Shown here piece after piece: positions 33,180 through 42,849 of a stretch of 64,000 bases of DNA. The translations under genes were made by a program, and so were the position numbers. The stretch is from Melanopsichium pennsylvanicum. Its lineage: Eukaryota; Basidiomycota; Ustilaginomycetes; Ustilaginales. Every line of letters starts with the position of its first letter. Within the stretch, counting starts at the first letter, position 1. The notes under the pieces are model-generated. The model worked only from the letters and a program-made list of their open reading frames with translations, had not been told where the DNA came from and did no database searches. The stretch covers positions 124,001-188,000 of the forward strand of contig OAPG01000003.1 of NCBI GenBank assembly GCA_900208305.1, read 5' to 3'.

Positions 33180-33419
33180 GATAAATCCTGTGGCCCTGAG
33201 TTACGTTGATGCAGCAGCCCAGAGTGTTCACCAACCTTTACGGTACAGCCAGCCAGCTAAGTTGTACCACAAAGGTCATTCTTCTACAGTATACTGGAGG
33301 GAGTCAGTACTGATAAGCACAGGACGCAGATTTGCATACAGTGCAATAGGAGAAGCTAGTAAGGACAGGCACAGTATATAAGGACACAGTTGCTTCTGTT
33401 GTGGAGAAGCAGGGCTCAT
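33180..33419 (-). repeat. Probable E1-related LTR remnant (minus orientation)
   Basis: Reverse-complemented, it shares short ordered motifs with the E1-like LTRs, such as TGTGCTTATCAGTACTGACT against CGTGCTTATCAGTGCTGGCT and CTTATATACT. Divergence is high; ends uncertain. Confidence 0.4.
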
Positions 33420-33967
33420 TGTTAAGGCCGTAGGGTCTAGGTACTGTGGGGCGGCTACAGCCAGAGTAGGGTCTACAGGTACGGAGGGGTTGTAGGCGTA
33501 GGCAACACAGGCAGTTGGGGTCAGAGCACACTACTGCATTGCTATAGAGCTAACTAAGTAATACATGCAACAAGGTCCGGCGGCAACCTCATGTCGGGCG
33601 GGGGCAGGGTGGTAGAGTCCAAGAACTATCGACCACCTCCTGTGCCAACTGCGGTAGCTACCTCCCACTGCGGCGCTACAATGTTAGATTGCTGACGGCT
33701 GTATTCTGCTTACGGAGGGGCCAGCCGCGGTTGGACGGTAGGAGGGTTGTGTTAGGCCGACCGCTCCTCTGCAGGGGATCCAGAGAGGATCAGTTGTGGC
33801 TCGATTGCAATGGTTGCTCAATTGGGAGGGGGGGCCGAGCGCTCACCCTTTGGACTACGGTTGGCAGGGCGTGACCCGGATCAGTCACGGCTCAACTGCA
33901 ACGGTTGCTCCATCGGGAGGAGGGCCAAGCACCCACTCTTTGGACTATGGTTGGTGGGGCACTAACA
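33420..33967 (-). repeat. Solo LTR of the E2 family (minus orientation)
   Basis: Starts TGTTAAGGCCG and ends GGCACTAACA, the reverse complement of the E2 LTR termini (TGTTAGTGCC ... CTTAACA), and is collinear with it throughout. It is longer than the 430-bp E2 LTR, partly because a block of about 90 bp near its right end (from about 33800) is duplicated. Flanks CTCAT and CTGCAT may be a decayed target-site duplication. Confidence 0.85.
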
Positions 33968-34605
33968 CTGCATCACCTGTAGATTTCTACTTGCAGCATC
34001 CCTTTGCCTGCATTTCCCTCTGAATCACCACCTTTTGTGCCATCCTTGTGGCAGTGACTGTTGGGGATGGGAGACAATGAGAAGATGGCTTAATTTGATG
34101 TGTGCATGCTGTTCAAAGCTGGCAGAAAAGTGAGAGGAGCACCTCAATCTGGTCTTTGTCATGGTGCAAACTCAGGGGCAGCACTCCAAGCCAATGTGTA
34201 AATCAAGATGCTGCTTGTCATGCCAAGACTTGTTGATGATATAGGCCTACAAGTACACAGGTCAAGACCAACATCAATCAGCACATTTGATTTTCTTCTG
34301 GATTGTTAGACCGGCAGTCGGTCACCCTGTCAACAAAAAAATGGACAGTGGAAATTCGCACGACTCCACTTTTTGATTGCGGTCGTGATTGCCGAACCCG
34401 CATTTACGGGGTCCAACTTCTTCTTGTGTCTTGGCTTGTCACCCTTGTACGAGCAACATCATCCTCTCTACCTCACAAGCAATACAACCATCTCGTGCAT
34501 CGCATCGATTTCGGACTGTCATTTCGAATCTGCGAATACGTACTTACCTGCACATCGTCGTATCTCTCTTTATCACCTCACGAACACGCTAAAACATCCG
34601 GCACA
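33968..34605. other. Intergenic region and 5' leader of the Sgf11-like gene
   Basis: No gene recognised. The reading frame of the next gene is open back to 34303, but that part does not resemble the family and is probably leader. Confidence 0.5.
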
Positions 34606-35835
34606 ATGGCCAACGATCCCAAAGCATTGATAGCAGCCAAATTCCTCGACTCTTTCCTCCAACAGATCGTCTTCGACACCGCCCTCTTCACCCATAACAA
34701 GATCAACCGTGCACGCTCCATCTGTCATCTGTGCGGAGTTCGATGTCAGGCACACACGCCAGCGGCAGAACAATTCACTTCGAATTCATCCTCCTCCTCC
34801 TTCGACCCACCATCATCATCATTACAACAACATACGACCGCTCCTGGATCTCGTTCTGGTACACCTGTACCCGGCTCGACTTCAAACTCCAAACCAGACT
34901 ACTACTCGAACAATCCTCTTTTTGAATGTCTGGTATGTTCTCGACAAGTCTCTTCGAACCGGTACGCTACGCACTTGGCAAAGTGTATGGGCATGGGCAA
35001 TAAAGGTGGTCGAAAGGGTGCTGCTCGAAATGCCAAAGTCACCAGTTGCAATAGCAGCCTAGCAGGTAGAGGTACGCCATCTCGCTATGGAAGCGATGCA
35101 GACGAAGACGCATTGGGCAAAAAGAAGAACGCAACCACTGGCAGTAGTGCTAAGAATGGTGGAGTCAAACGCGCCAACAGCCCACTCAATGCAGCAAGTT
35201 CTGTGGCTAATGCAAGAATGAACAAGCGTCTCAAGACCAGCTCACCCACACCTCCACCAACTGACAGTATGGCAAATGGAACGGGCAGGAGCTTCTCAAG
35301 CCAAACTTTCGCTCCATCAGGATTGAGCACGGTAGTATCAGGTTCGCCATTAAATCCCAACAATAACACCACCACCAGCAACGTCGCAGCAGCGAAGAAT
35401 GATAGCACTTCCAAGTCTAACGCCAACACTTCAAAGTTGATAGCGAGAGGGAGTGAGAATGATAAGAAACGCAAACGACTCATTAACGATGATGACGATG
35501 AAGACGATGGAGGATCATATCGGGATGAGGATGGGGAGGAAGGTGAGATTTCAGACTATCAGAACGAAGATGATGATGGTGATGATGACGATGTTGCGCT
35601 TGCATCTTGTCCTTCGAGCACCAAAGTCAAGATCCCTCTCGGCACCGCTCCCTCTAGCAACTCTAAAACAAAGACAAAAGTATTTACCATCGCAGATGAT
35701 TCCGATGATGATGAAAGTTATATTGCAGGTGGTCGACTCTCCTTTTCCGCTCGAAGAAAAGTCGCCCGCCAAGTGTCAGACGATGAAGAAGAAGATGATG
35801 ACGACGATGACGGAGACGGGGAAGATGAGGAGGAC

Positions 35836-35867
<32 letters not shown>

Positions 35868-36051
35868 CGTGCAGATGACAAGGGTAAATCATGACATCTT
35901 CAACACCACCTCAAATGGCGTCAAGAAAACGAAGCCAACAAGCATTTCTCGAAGTGGTGCCAACGGTGGATTACAAAGGGAAAGAGGAAGTGACGGCGAA
36001 TTCATCGACGTCGAAAGCGCTTCTGAACAGAGTGATGCCGATTCTTTCTAA
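34606..36051 (+). CDS. Sgf11-like subunit of the SAGA deubiquitinase module
   Basis: Start chosen at 34606 (cacaATGgcc, MANDPKALIA; 481 aa). An upstream in-frame ATG at 34303 adds about 100 residues without family features. An N-terminal helix (ALIAAKFLDSFLQQIVFDTALFTH) resembles the Sgf11 helix that docks on the Ubp8 module. The Sgf11 zinc finger C-x2-C-x11-H-x3-C (ECLVC ... RYATHLAKCMG) lies at residues 108-127. Between them, CHLCGVRCQAH (40-50) forms an extra Cys/His cluster that I do not know from yeast Sgf11. The remaining ~350 residues are disordered, with Ser/Asn-rich tracts and long Asp/Glu runs (about 300-425). Yeast Sgf11 is about 100 aa, so this is a strongly extended form. Predicted nuclear role: support of histone H2B deubiquitination. 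Confidence 0.8.
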
Positions 36052-36562
36052 AAGAAACCTCCTTTCCTAAAGATATCACCCCTTTTCTATCTCGTCATCT
36101 GTAACCCCTTAGCATATCGCATCGTGTCATTTACATCCTCCATCCGAAAACCAAATATTTGAACCACACTTCTGTCTTGGGATTGCTTGACCATCCCAAA
36201 CTCAATTTTCATTCCTTATCTTTCTAGTCATCAACACACAGTCTCAAACTCGGCCTGAATGGAAAAAAAAACATCCCAGATGAAATAAAAGGAAGAGTTT
36301 TCCGTAACAAAGGTGGCGTGTTTTAAGGGAATGCAGGTGTACAATCGAGACGCTATCCAAACAAGACTGACCAAAAAAAAAAAATAAGAACCAAGTGTGG
36401 TAGAGACAAAGTGAGATCCGAGAAAGTGATGGATGGTGGCACGCAATAATAAAGATTGTGAGGGTTTCAAAACAACGATTCTGTTCGAAGTTGGAGCCTT
36501 GTTTATCGTCCCGAGCTACAGTATTTGAGCTGGTCCGACTTCCGAAGCCTGCTGGCATTGTT
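36052..36562. other. Convergent intergenic region
   Basis: 3' flanks of two convergent genes, with short A-runs at 36264-36272 and 36373-36386. No gene recognised. Confidence 0.5.
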
Positions 36563-37171
36563 TTAAAACATTGTGTTGGTCATGACCGCCATCATGACAA
36601 TTACACCCATGAGACCGATCGCAGGGACCATTATGTTGGCAGGTGAAAGCATACCCAAAGATAAAAAGATGTTTCCATACTTTCCGCTACCATTTGTTGA
36701 ATTCAATGGAGAGAATCCAACCATTTTGACTTTATCCTCACTTTCCAAATCCGCACACGATGGAATTGTACAATCGTCATTACCCGAAACATCCTCCTGG
36801 CGTCGGAACCAGCATTGTGTACCCGTAGCGAAACCGCAGCAGGTGTTAACGAAACCGTTACCCCAAGATGCCTGTTGGTTGACACTAAGGTGATTAGTCA
36901 TGCTGCATGTGGATTCAGTGATGGTTGCATCTCCACCCTGTGGAGCGGACCCACTAGCGGTGCTTTCGGGAGCGCTAGAGGTAGTGGTGGCGGTGGTGTT
37001 GGTATCTTGGCGTGCTTCAAGCAGAGAGCGTTCAGAGAGGAGGGACGAGTCGTCTGACAAGGAGCGATCCAAGAATGGTTGGGCTACCGAGTAGTCAGCC
37101 TGAAGTTGAGCAGATGAGTTGACTGTCAGAGCGAGCAATGCCGCGGCCATGTAGAGCGTGGAGAATCGCAT
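36563..37171 (-). CDS. Small secreted or GPI-anchored cysteine-containing protein
   Basis: Start at 37171 (MRFSTLYMAAALLALTVNSSAQ, 202 aa) gives a standard signal peptide with a cleavage site after SSA or SAQ. An upstream ATG at 37249 would bury it. A basic/acidic segment ending LLEARQ may be a Kex2-like region. A Ser/Thr-rich stretch then leads to a domain with cysteines in CSM, TCCGFATGTQCWF, DDCTIPSC. Near the C terminus, NSTNGSG precedes a hydrophobic tail (PANIMVPAIGLMGVIVMMAVMT), so either a GPI-attachment signal or a single membrane anchor is likely. No known family recognised. A cell-wall or surface protein is the simplest inference; effector function is possible but unproven. Confidence 0.75.
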   Translation of the reverse strand: MRFSTLYMAAALLALTVNSSAQLQADYSVAQPFLDRSLSDDSSLLSERSLLEARQDTNTTATTTSSAPESTASGSAPQGGDATITESTCSMTNHLSVNQQASWGNGFVNTCCGFATGTQCWFRRQEDVSGNDDCTIPSCADLESEDKVKMVGFSPLNSTNGSGKYGNIFLSLGMLSPANIMVPAIGLMGVIVMMAVMTNTMF

Positions 37172-38368
37172 CGCGTTCCAGTTTATGAAAAAGAGATAGT
37201 GTGTGTACGGTGGGTTATGAACGAATGAGGTGGCAAGATGAAATCGCAAAGCGGAGAAGGAGGGTCCTAGATAGTAGAGCTTGCGGACCTAAATCTATGA
37301 AGGTGTGCGCTTGTGGGGAAGGTATGGGAAGGAGACAATGAAAAGTGGTCTGGGGTAAAATGAAGCAAGCGATCCGTGAGCTGGTAACGCAATCCACTTG
37401 TGTGCTAGTCTGCTGTGAAGTCGATACTGAGGGTGTATGGAAAGATGGCGACAGGGGGGGAATGTAGGTGTCGATGGTGACGAGAGTACAAGTCGAGGGT
37501 CGAGAACGATATCAGAACTGAGCGGAGACGGAAAGTTGAGAGTGTGAAAAGGCCAAAAGAAAGGGTGGGTGATATCCAACCATGATCATCAAGGTTGCCT
37601 TGTTTGGCTGCTGCTGCTGCTGCTGTTGCTGCTGTTGCTGCCTGTGCTGCACGAATTATTCGGCGAAGGGAAAGCGGGTCAAATCATCATCACTGCGCGC
37701 GGACAAGGCTTCAAATAGCACAACAGTAAATTTACAAAAAGTCGGAATGCTAAGATGGAAACAAATCGCCGTGTGCTGCCAGATTTCCAAAATCGAAATT
37801 TCAAAAAAGAATTAAAAAAAAAACAATAGCCGAAAGAAGGGGAATTTTCGTTGGGTTTGTATTCCTCCGATCTAGTGCAGCCCACCAACCAATTTCGTGT
37901 ACTGTAATTTACTTCAAAGTACACATATAATAAAATGTACAGTACAGGAATTCACTCTTTCGAGGCAGATGTTTGTACATGCTCATGATGAGTCTAAAGC
38001 ATTTAATTCTCTGCAGCCGATCTAAGGCCATGAATGGATGGGGAAATTTAATTTGAGCATTACTCCGCACAGTCGCCTCGCTCTCTTTCTCTTCTTTCAC
38101 GCTCTTACTTCAACACGCCCAAGTCAGACGCATCGCCCTGAAACAGGGTCAAAGCGCGCCACCCAGTCCGTGCCTTTGGGCCCCGCAAAATCTTCCTTCT
38201 ATTTGCACAACTCGGAATGATGACCCGTAAATACACTTTGGCAAACCCAATCTTCAGCACTTACTCCGTTGCTGTGTCATACCTTACCTTTCAACACAAA
38301 CAGTTGGAATACACGGCTATGCGAACCCCGAACGTGACAACAGTGTAGCAAATTGAAATGTGCAAAAA
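37172..38368. other. Intergenic region with CTG microsatellite
   Basis: About 1.2 kb without a credible gene. A CTG/TTG trinucleotide tract occupies about 37606-37650. It could be read as poly-Cys in one frame, which is not credible as coding. Confidence 0.5.
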
Positions 38369-38477
38369 AGTGGAAGGTGGGAATCGAACCCACGACCTCA
38401 AGATATTATTCTGGGCGCCGTTCTTTCGAAATCAAGATACGTTGCAATCTCACGCCAAACCACTAAGCCTCTCCCAC
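38369..38477 (-). tRNA. tRNA-Cys(GCA) with a 37-nt intron
   Basis: Cloverleaf read on the minus strand: 7-bp acceptor stem (GTGGGAG with CTTCCAC), D arm GCT/GGC, anticodon stem TGAGA with TCTTG, loop TTGCAAA with anticodon GCA, and T arm GTGGG-TTCGATT-CCCAC. The 37-nt intron 38405-38441 begins one base after the anticodon, the canonical eukaryotic site. The discriminator base is U73, an identity element of tRNA-Cys. The A box (GGCTTAGTGG) and B box (GGTTCGATTCC) are intact, and a T6 run just downstream fits Pol III termination. It looks functional. Confidence 0.93.
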
Positions 38478-38536
38478 AAATGCATGCCGCTTAAAGTCTG
38501 ATAACAAATATATTAATCACATCTTCATTTTACCAT

Positions 38537-38572
<36 letters not shown>

Positions 38573-38983
38573 GTTGCAGTCTTCCCTCTATGTCTGAACG
38601 CTCACATTCAAGACTCCAAGGCAATCAGCTCAATTCCATGTCTGTGTGTAGTAATGTGTTTGCTTCTATTCATTCATAAGGCCAAAGTCAATCCCGTGGT
38701 AATGTCAAGATCACTATAAAAAACAGTGGGCTGCCTTTGAAACCTATTGTCTGTATGTGCAAGTAAGTCCCCGTTCCCCCTGTTCATTGTCATGATTGCC
38801 TCTGAAAAAGAGAATTGATAATATTGTTGCTGTGAAAACTATGGTGCTGAGATTGTCTTGGGGGGACCGTAGGAACTGTCAACAGACTGCTGATAGCTGT
38901 AAGTACCACTTGTTTTTGGTTATGGTGAAGATGAAGAATCCTAAAAGTCAACTCTATCTAATTCGTCTCTGTCACCAGCCTTC
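38478..38983. other. Spacer with long poly-T tract
   Basis: Holds an uninterrupted run of 33 T at 38538-38570, upstream of the tRNA gene. No gene seen. It ends at the first LTR of the repeat cluster. Confidence 0.6.
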
Positions 38984-40310
38984 TGTCAGGGGCCAATTTG
39001 CCTAACTTGGGGTTCCGTTTGATACCCGGTGAAATCTGGGGTTTTATCGTGTTTCAAAATGAAACCCGCTGGAAATGCGTTCTGTATCCAATTTCACTCT
39101 GAGACCCGCTGGAACCGTCTGTTAGTGCCCCACCAACCATAGTCCAAAGAGTAGGCGCTTGGCCCCCCCTCCCAATTGAGCAACCATTGCAATCAAGCCA
39201 CAACTGATCCTCTCCGGATCCCTTGCAGAGGAGCGGTTGGCCTAACACAACCCTCCTACCATCCAACCGCGGCTGGCCCCTCCATAAGCAGAATACGGCC
39301 GTCAGCAATCTAACATTGTAGCGCCGCGGTGGGAGGTAATTACCGCAGTTGGCACGGGAGGTGGTCGATAGTTCTTGGACCTTACCACCCCGGCCCCGCC
39401 TGACATGAGGTTGCCTCCGGACCTTGTCGCATGTATTACTTAGTTAGCTCTATAGCAACGCAGTAGTGTGCTCTGACCCCAACTGCCTGTGTTGCCTACG
39501 CCTACGACCTCTCCGTACCTGTAGACCCTATTCCGGCTGTAGCCGCCCAGCGGTACCTGGACCCTACAACCTTAACATACCTAGACCCTACAGCCTTAAC
39601 ACCGTCCCGAGTTGACTAGCCCCCGTGAACACTCCGTTCAGCGGTAGTGCAGCTTGTCTAGATGATTGTGTGACCTGTGCTACACACAAGTGTCCTTAAT
39701 GCACACACTGGTCAAATCTACAATGTCTCATGCAAACTTGGGAGCCGTTGTTGTTGTCTGATAAGGCTACAGTGTGGGTTCCATTGCCACGGTTGAGGTT
39801 CCACCTACAGTGGAGGTGCTGTAGTGTCAGTAGAGGTGCTGACAGTTGTTGAGGATGTTTGGTTCCTCCAATGAGGAAGACACAACACTGTACTGCTGCA
39901 ATACCTGGTGATTGCAGCGGAGACAAGAAATAGATACTGAGAAACTTATGACATATATAACTAAGGTAATGAATAATAGAGTGGATGAGCTCCGCTCCTC
40001 CACAATTGAAACAAATGTCCTCTTATATCTATCAAGCCCTGCTTGGAGTTCTTATCAGGATCCCTCTTATCAGGGCCCCGTGCTTATCAGTGCTGGCTAC
40101 CAGAGCTAGTAGTTGCCTATTACTTTGACCCCAAATCCTACTGAGCCTGTTATCTGGGCCCTCTGTACCTGCCAGAGATCCTTCCAACTCTTGTAGCGGC
40201 TGTCTATGTCCTCTGGTACCTGTTCACGGCTTCCGGGAAGCGTCCAACCAAAATCAGCTGGAAACCCACCTTTTACCGGGACTCAATACAAAACCCAATA
40301 AAACCAAGGG
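38984..40310 (+). repeat. E1-related solo LTR, interrupted by another solo LTR
   Basis: Begins TGTCAGGGGC like the E1 LTR (TGTCAGGGGGC) and continues collinearly with it, including GTGAACACTCCGTTCAG and GTGCTGTAGTGTCAGT. The E2-family LTR at 39120-39601 interrupts it. No coding sequence is left and no target-site duplication was found; the right end is approximate. Confidence 0.7.
39120..39601 (+). repeat. Solo LTR of the E2 family inside an E1-type LTR
   Basis: TGTTAGTGCC ... CCTTAACA, 482 bp, flanked by the perfect 5-bp duplication CCGTC (39115-39119 and 39602-39606). The last ~25 bp (CCTAGACCCTACAGCCTTAACA type) appear twice in degenerate form, so the true end may be 39577 or 39601; the duplication favours 39601. 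Confidence 0.9.
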
Positions 40311-40737
40311 TTTCAAGATAGCCACAAATTCACTACTGTTGATGCATGATTTCACTCTGATTCATCATTTGTAAGCAATCATGAACATTTATATGTTACA
40401 TTCCTCACAACCACACATCTTTCTCAGGCAAAGTCATCCAGACAATGTTGTGATGCAATGGTCTCTTTGTTGCAATGACTGTGCTTATGCACATCTGCAT
40501 GAAAACCCATTGAGACAGCTTGAAGTCATTGCATTGAGGGTGTACCAGAACCGCTCTAATGACAATGCAACAAATCCTCCTTTCAAAACACCATCATTGA
40601 CACACATATTCTGCGGTTTGGCTGTTATGCAAAAAAGTCAATGATGTTGGTTGCAAAACCCCCCTAATGACCTTTAACCAAACTCAGCTCATCCTCATTC
40701 TCATGTTGTCTCCAAAATCTCCCTACTATTGTGTATA
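40311..40737. other. Spacer between LTR remnants
   Basis: About 430 bp without recognisable gene or repeat; left flank of the nested element cluster. Confidence 0.5.
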
Positions 40738-40978
40738 TGTTAAGGCCGTAGGGTCTAGTTACCGCGGGGCGGCTACAGCCGGGACAGTGTCTACGGGTAC
40801 GGAGAGGTTGTAGGCGTGGGCGACACAGGCGGTTGGGGGTCAGAGCACACTACTGCGTTGCTATAGAGCTAACTAAGTAATACATGCGACAAGGTCCGGA
40901 GGCAACCTCATGTCAGGCGGGGGCGGGGTGGTAAGGTACAGGAGCTATCGGCCACCTCCCACCGCGGCGTTACAATGT
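40738..40978 (-). repeat. Left part of a solo E2-family LTR split by element E3
   Basis: TGTTAAGGCC start of an inverted E2-family LTR. It is interrupted at 40978 by E3 and resumes at 63608, ending at 63798. The two parts sum to 432 bp, the size of one LTR. The outer duplication GTATA is perfect at 40733-40737 and 63799-63803. Confidence 0.93.
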
Positions 40979-41119
40979 TGTAGCGCGTTGCGCTTATTCT
41001 GGCCTCTCGGCCGGGATAGGTGCGACCACGGCAAGACATCCTCTCGTTGTCGTCGTCATCGTCTCTTCCTGGAATGCATTCACTTGCTCACTCACTTTCC
41101 TGACTGTGAAGTCAGCACA
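40979..41119 (+). repeat. E3 5' LTR
   Basis: TGTAGCGCG ... GTCAGCACA, 141 bp. Identical to the right copy except for two C/T differences, both at CpG positions. Confidence 0.93.
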
Positions 41120-41228
41120 TGGTGACAAGAGCGGTTTCATCCACGCTCCTCTCCATCTCCCACATACGCTCTCCTTACAGAATCCCGCATCCTCTCTCAA
41201 TCACCCTTTCCGACTTGGATATCACGAT

Positions 41229-42393
41229 TGTCAGGGGGCGTTGTGCCAAACTCAAGCTTCGCGCCGAGATCCGCTGAAACCGTCTGTTTTAGCGTGTTTG
41301 AGATTGAGACCTGATAAGCAGGCCGGTTCTATTGTGTTTCGCTATGAGACCTGCTGCGCGACTCTTGAGCTGACTGACCACTGTGAACACTCCGTTCAGA
41401 GGTAATGCGGCTCGTCTGTGTGTTGTAAGACCTTCACGATGCACGAGTGCTCTTGATGCAAGTGTTGGTCACCGTCAGGGACTGCTTTGGATGGTCTTGA
41501 AGCTGTCGTGATAATGAATTGGCTACGGTGGAGGTTCCGTGACCGCGGTTGGGGTTCCGCCTACAGTTGAGGTGCTGTAGTGTCAGTGATGGTGCTGACA
41601 ATCGTCGATGAAGCTTGTCTCCTTATACTGAGGAGAACACAGACACTGGATAGCTGCAATACCGTATGATTGCAGCTGCTGACGAGAACTATATACTGAG
41701 TAACTGATAACGACTTGTAAAGTAAAGACTGGGTTAATATAAAGTAGAGTGGATGAGTCCCGCTCCTCCACGACTGTAAAGACTGTGTTCTTATATACCT
41801 ATGGCCCTCCAGGGGCTCCCCTTTGTCCGCTATGACCCTGGTACACCAGAGTATCAATGGCCACCAGAGTTTCGACGTGTCCGCGAGCTTGGGCCCCGTG
41901 CTAATCAATGCCGACTGTCATCAACTATGACAACCACGAGCTTGGGCCCTGTGTTAAACAATGCTGACTGCCCTCAACTATGACAACCACGAGCTTGGGC
42001 CCCGTGTTAAACAATACCAACTGCCAGCAACCATGTCGCCCTTGAGCTTGGGCCCCGTGCTAACCAGTGCTGGCTGTCAGCAACCATGACACACACAGCG
42101 GACGGTAGCTTGGGCCCCGTGCTAACCAGTGCTGGCTGTCAGCAACCATGACACACACAGCGGACGGTAGCTTGGGCCCCGTGCTAACCAGTGCTGGCTG
42201 TCAGCAACCATGACACACACAGCGGACGGTCCTACATCATGTTGCACCCTTCCATCAGGCCTCCTGTACCAGACGGAGGCTGTCAGAGGGCGTTGCACTG
42301 ATATCGGATGAAACCACGTGTTCTAGCGGATGTCAACCTGAAACCCGATAGAACACAGTGTTTCACCGGGTTTGAAATCCACCTCCGGTAACA
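41229..42393 (-). repeat. E1 3' LTR
   Basis: 1,165 bp, TGTCAGGGGG ... GGTAACA on the plus strand (element orientation TGTTACC ... CCTGACA). Contains the repeat array at 41886-42230. Confidence 0.95.
41886..42230. repeat. Tandem array inside the E1 LTR
   Basis: Three near-identical 62-bp units (42046-42107, 42108-42169, 42170-42230; core CTTGGGCCCCGTGCTAACCA) follow three diverged ~53-bp versions. The same array sits in the other LTR at about 48861-49205, with equal copy number. Confidence 0.9.
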
Positions 42394-42406
42394 CTACCCC
42401 CCTTCC
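42394..42406 (-). promoter_or_regulatory. E1 polypurine tract
   Basis: GGAAGGGGGGTAG in element orientation, directly adjoining the 3' LTR, the expected primer site for plus-strand DNA synthesis. The rest of the gap to the pol stop (42407-42849) holds no gene. Confidence 0.8.
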
Positions 42407-42849
42407 AAGAACCGAGCTCCTGCGAGGTAATGAAGTCCGGCGGCGCAGAGAACTTAGCTTCTACCAGCCCTTATCCTCGGTGTACAACTCTTCTTTTGCA
42501 ATGGTCTTCATCATCTATTCCTATATCACCACAATCCTCCTGTGCAATCTTAATGCAACAGACTCGCCTGTATCATGTTGTAATTGCAATGTCTTGTTCC
42601 TTCTTACCATGTTTGTGTTGAAAAGCCTGTGACGTCGCCAACCGTTGCCTTCCACTTTCAGCCCCGGTGTATGAGATCCGATAGAATTACCACTTTAAGC
42701 GGGTTTCAACTGAGATCGGCTGCAGAGGGTTGTTTTATCGGATTTCAACTGAATTCGGATAAAACAGCGCGTTTTACCGGGTCTGAGATTCAAACCTAGC
42801 TTTCGCGATGCTTTGTCCCAAGGCAATCCGGGGCGGTTTTATGGTACTT

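Noticed and set aside
37606..37650. Poly-Cys ORF on a CTG tract
   Set aside because: A microsatellite; the frame has no other protein-like property.
41886..42230. Regular repeats resembling a CRISPR array
   Set aside because: Units are directly tandem without unique spacers, lie inside an LTR and occur in both LTRs of a eukaryotic element.
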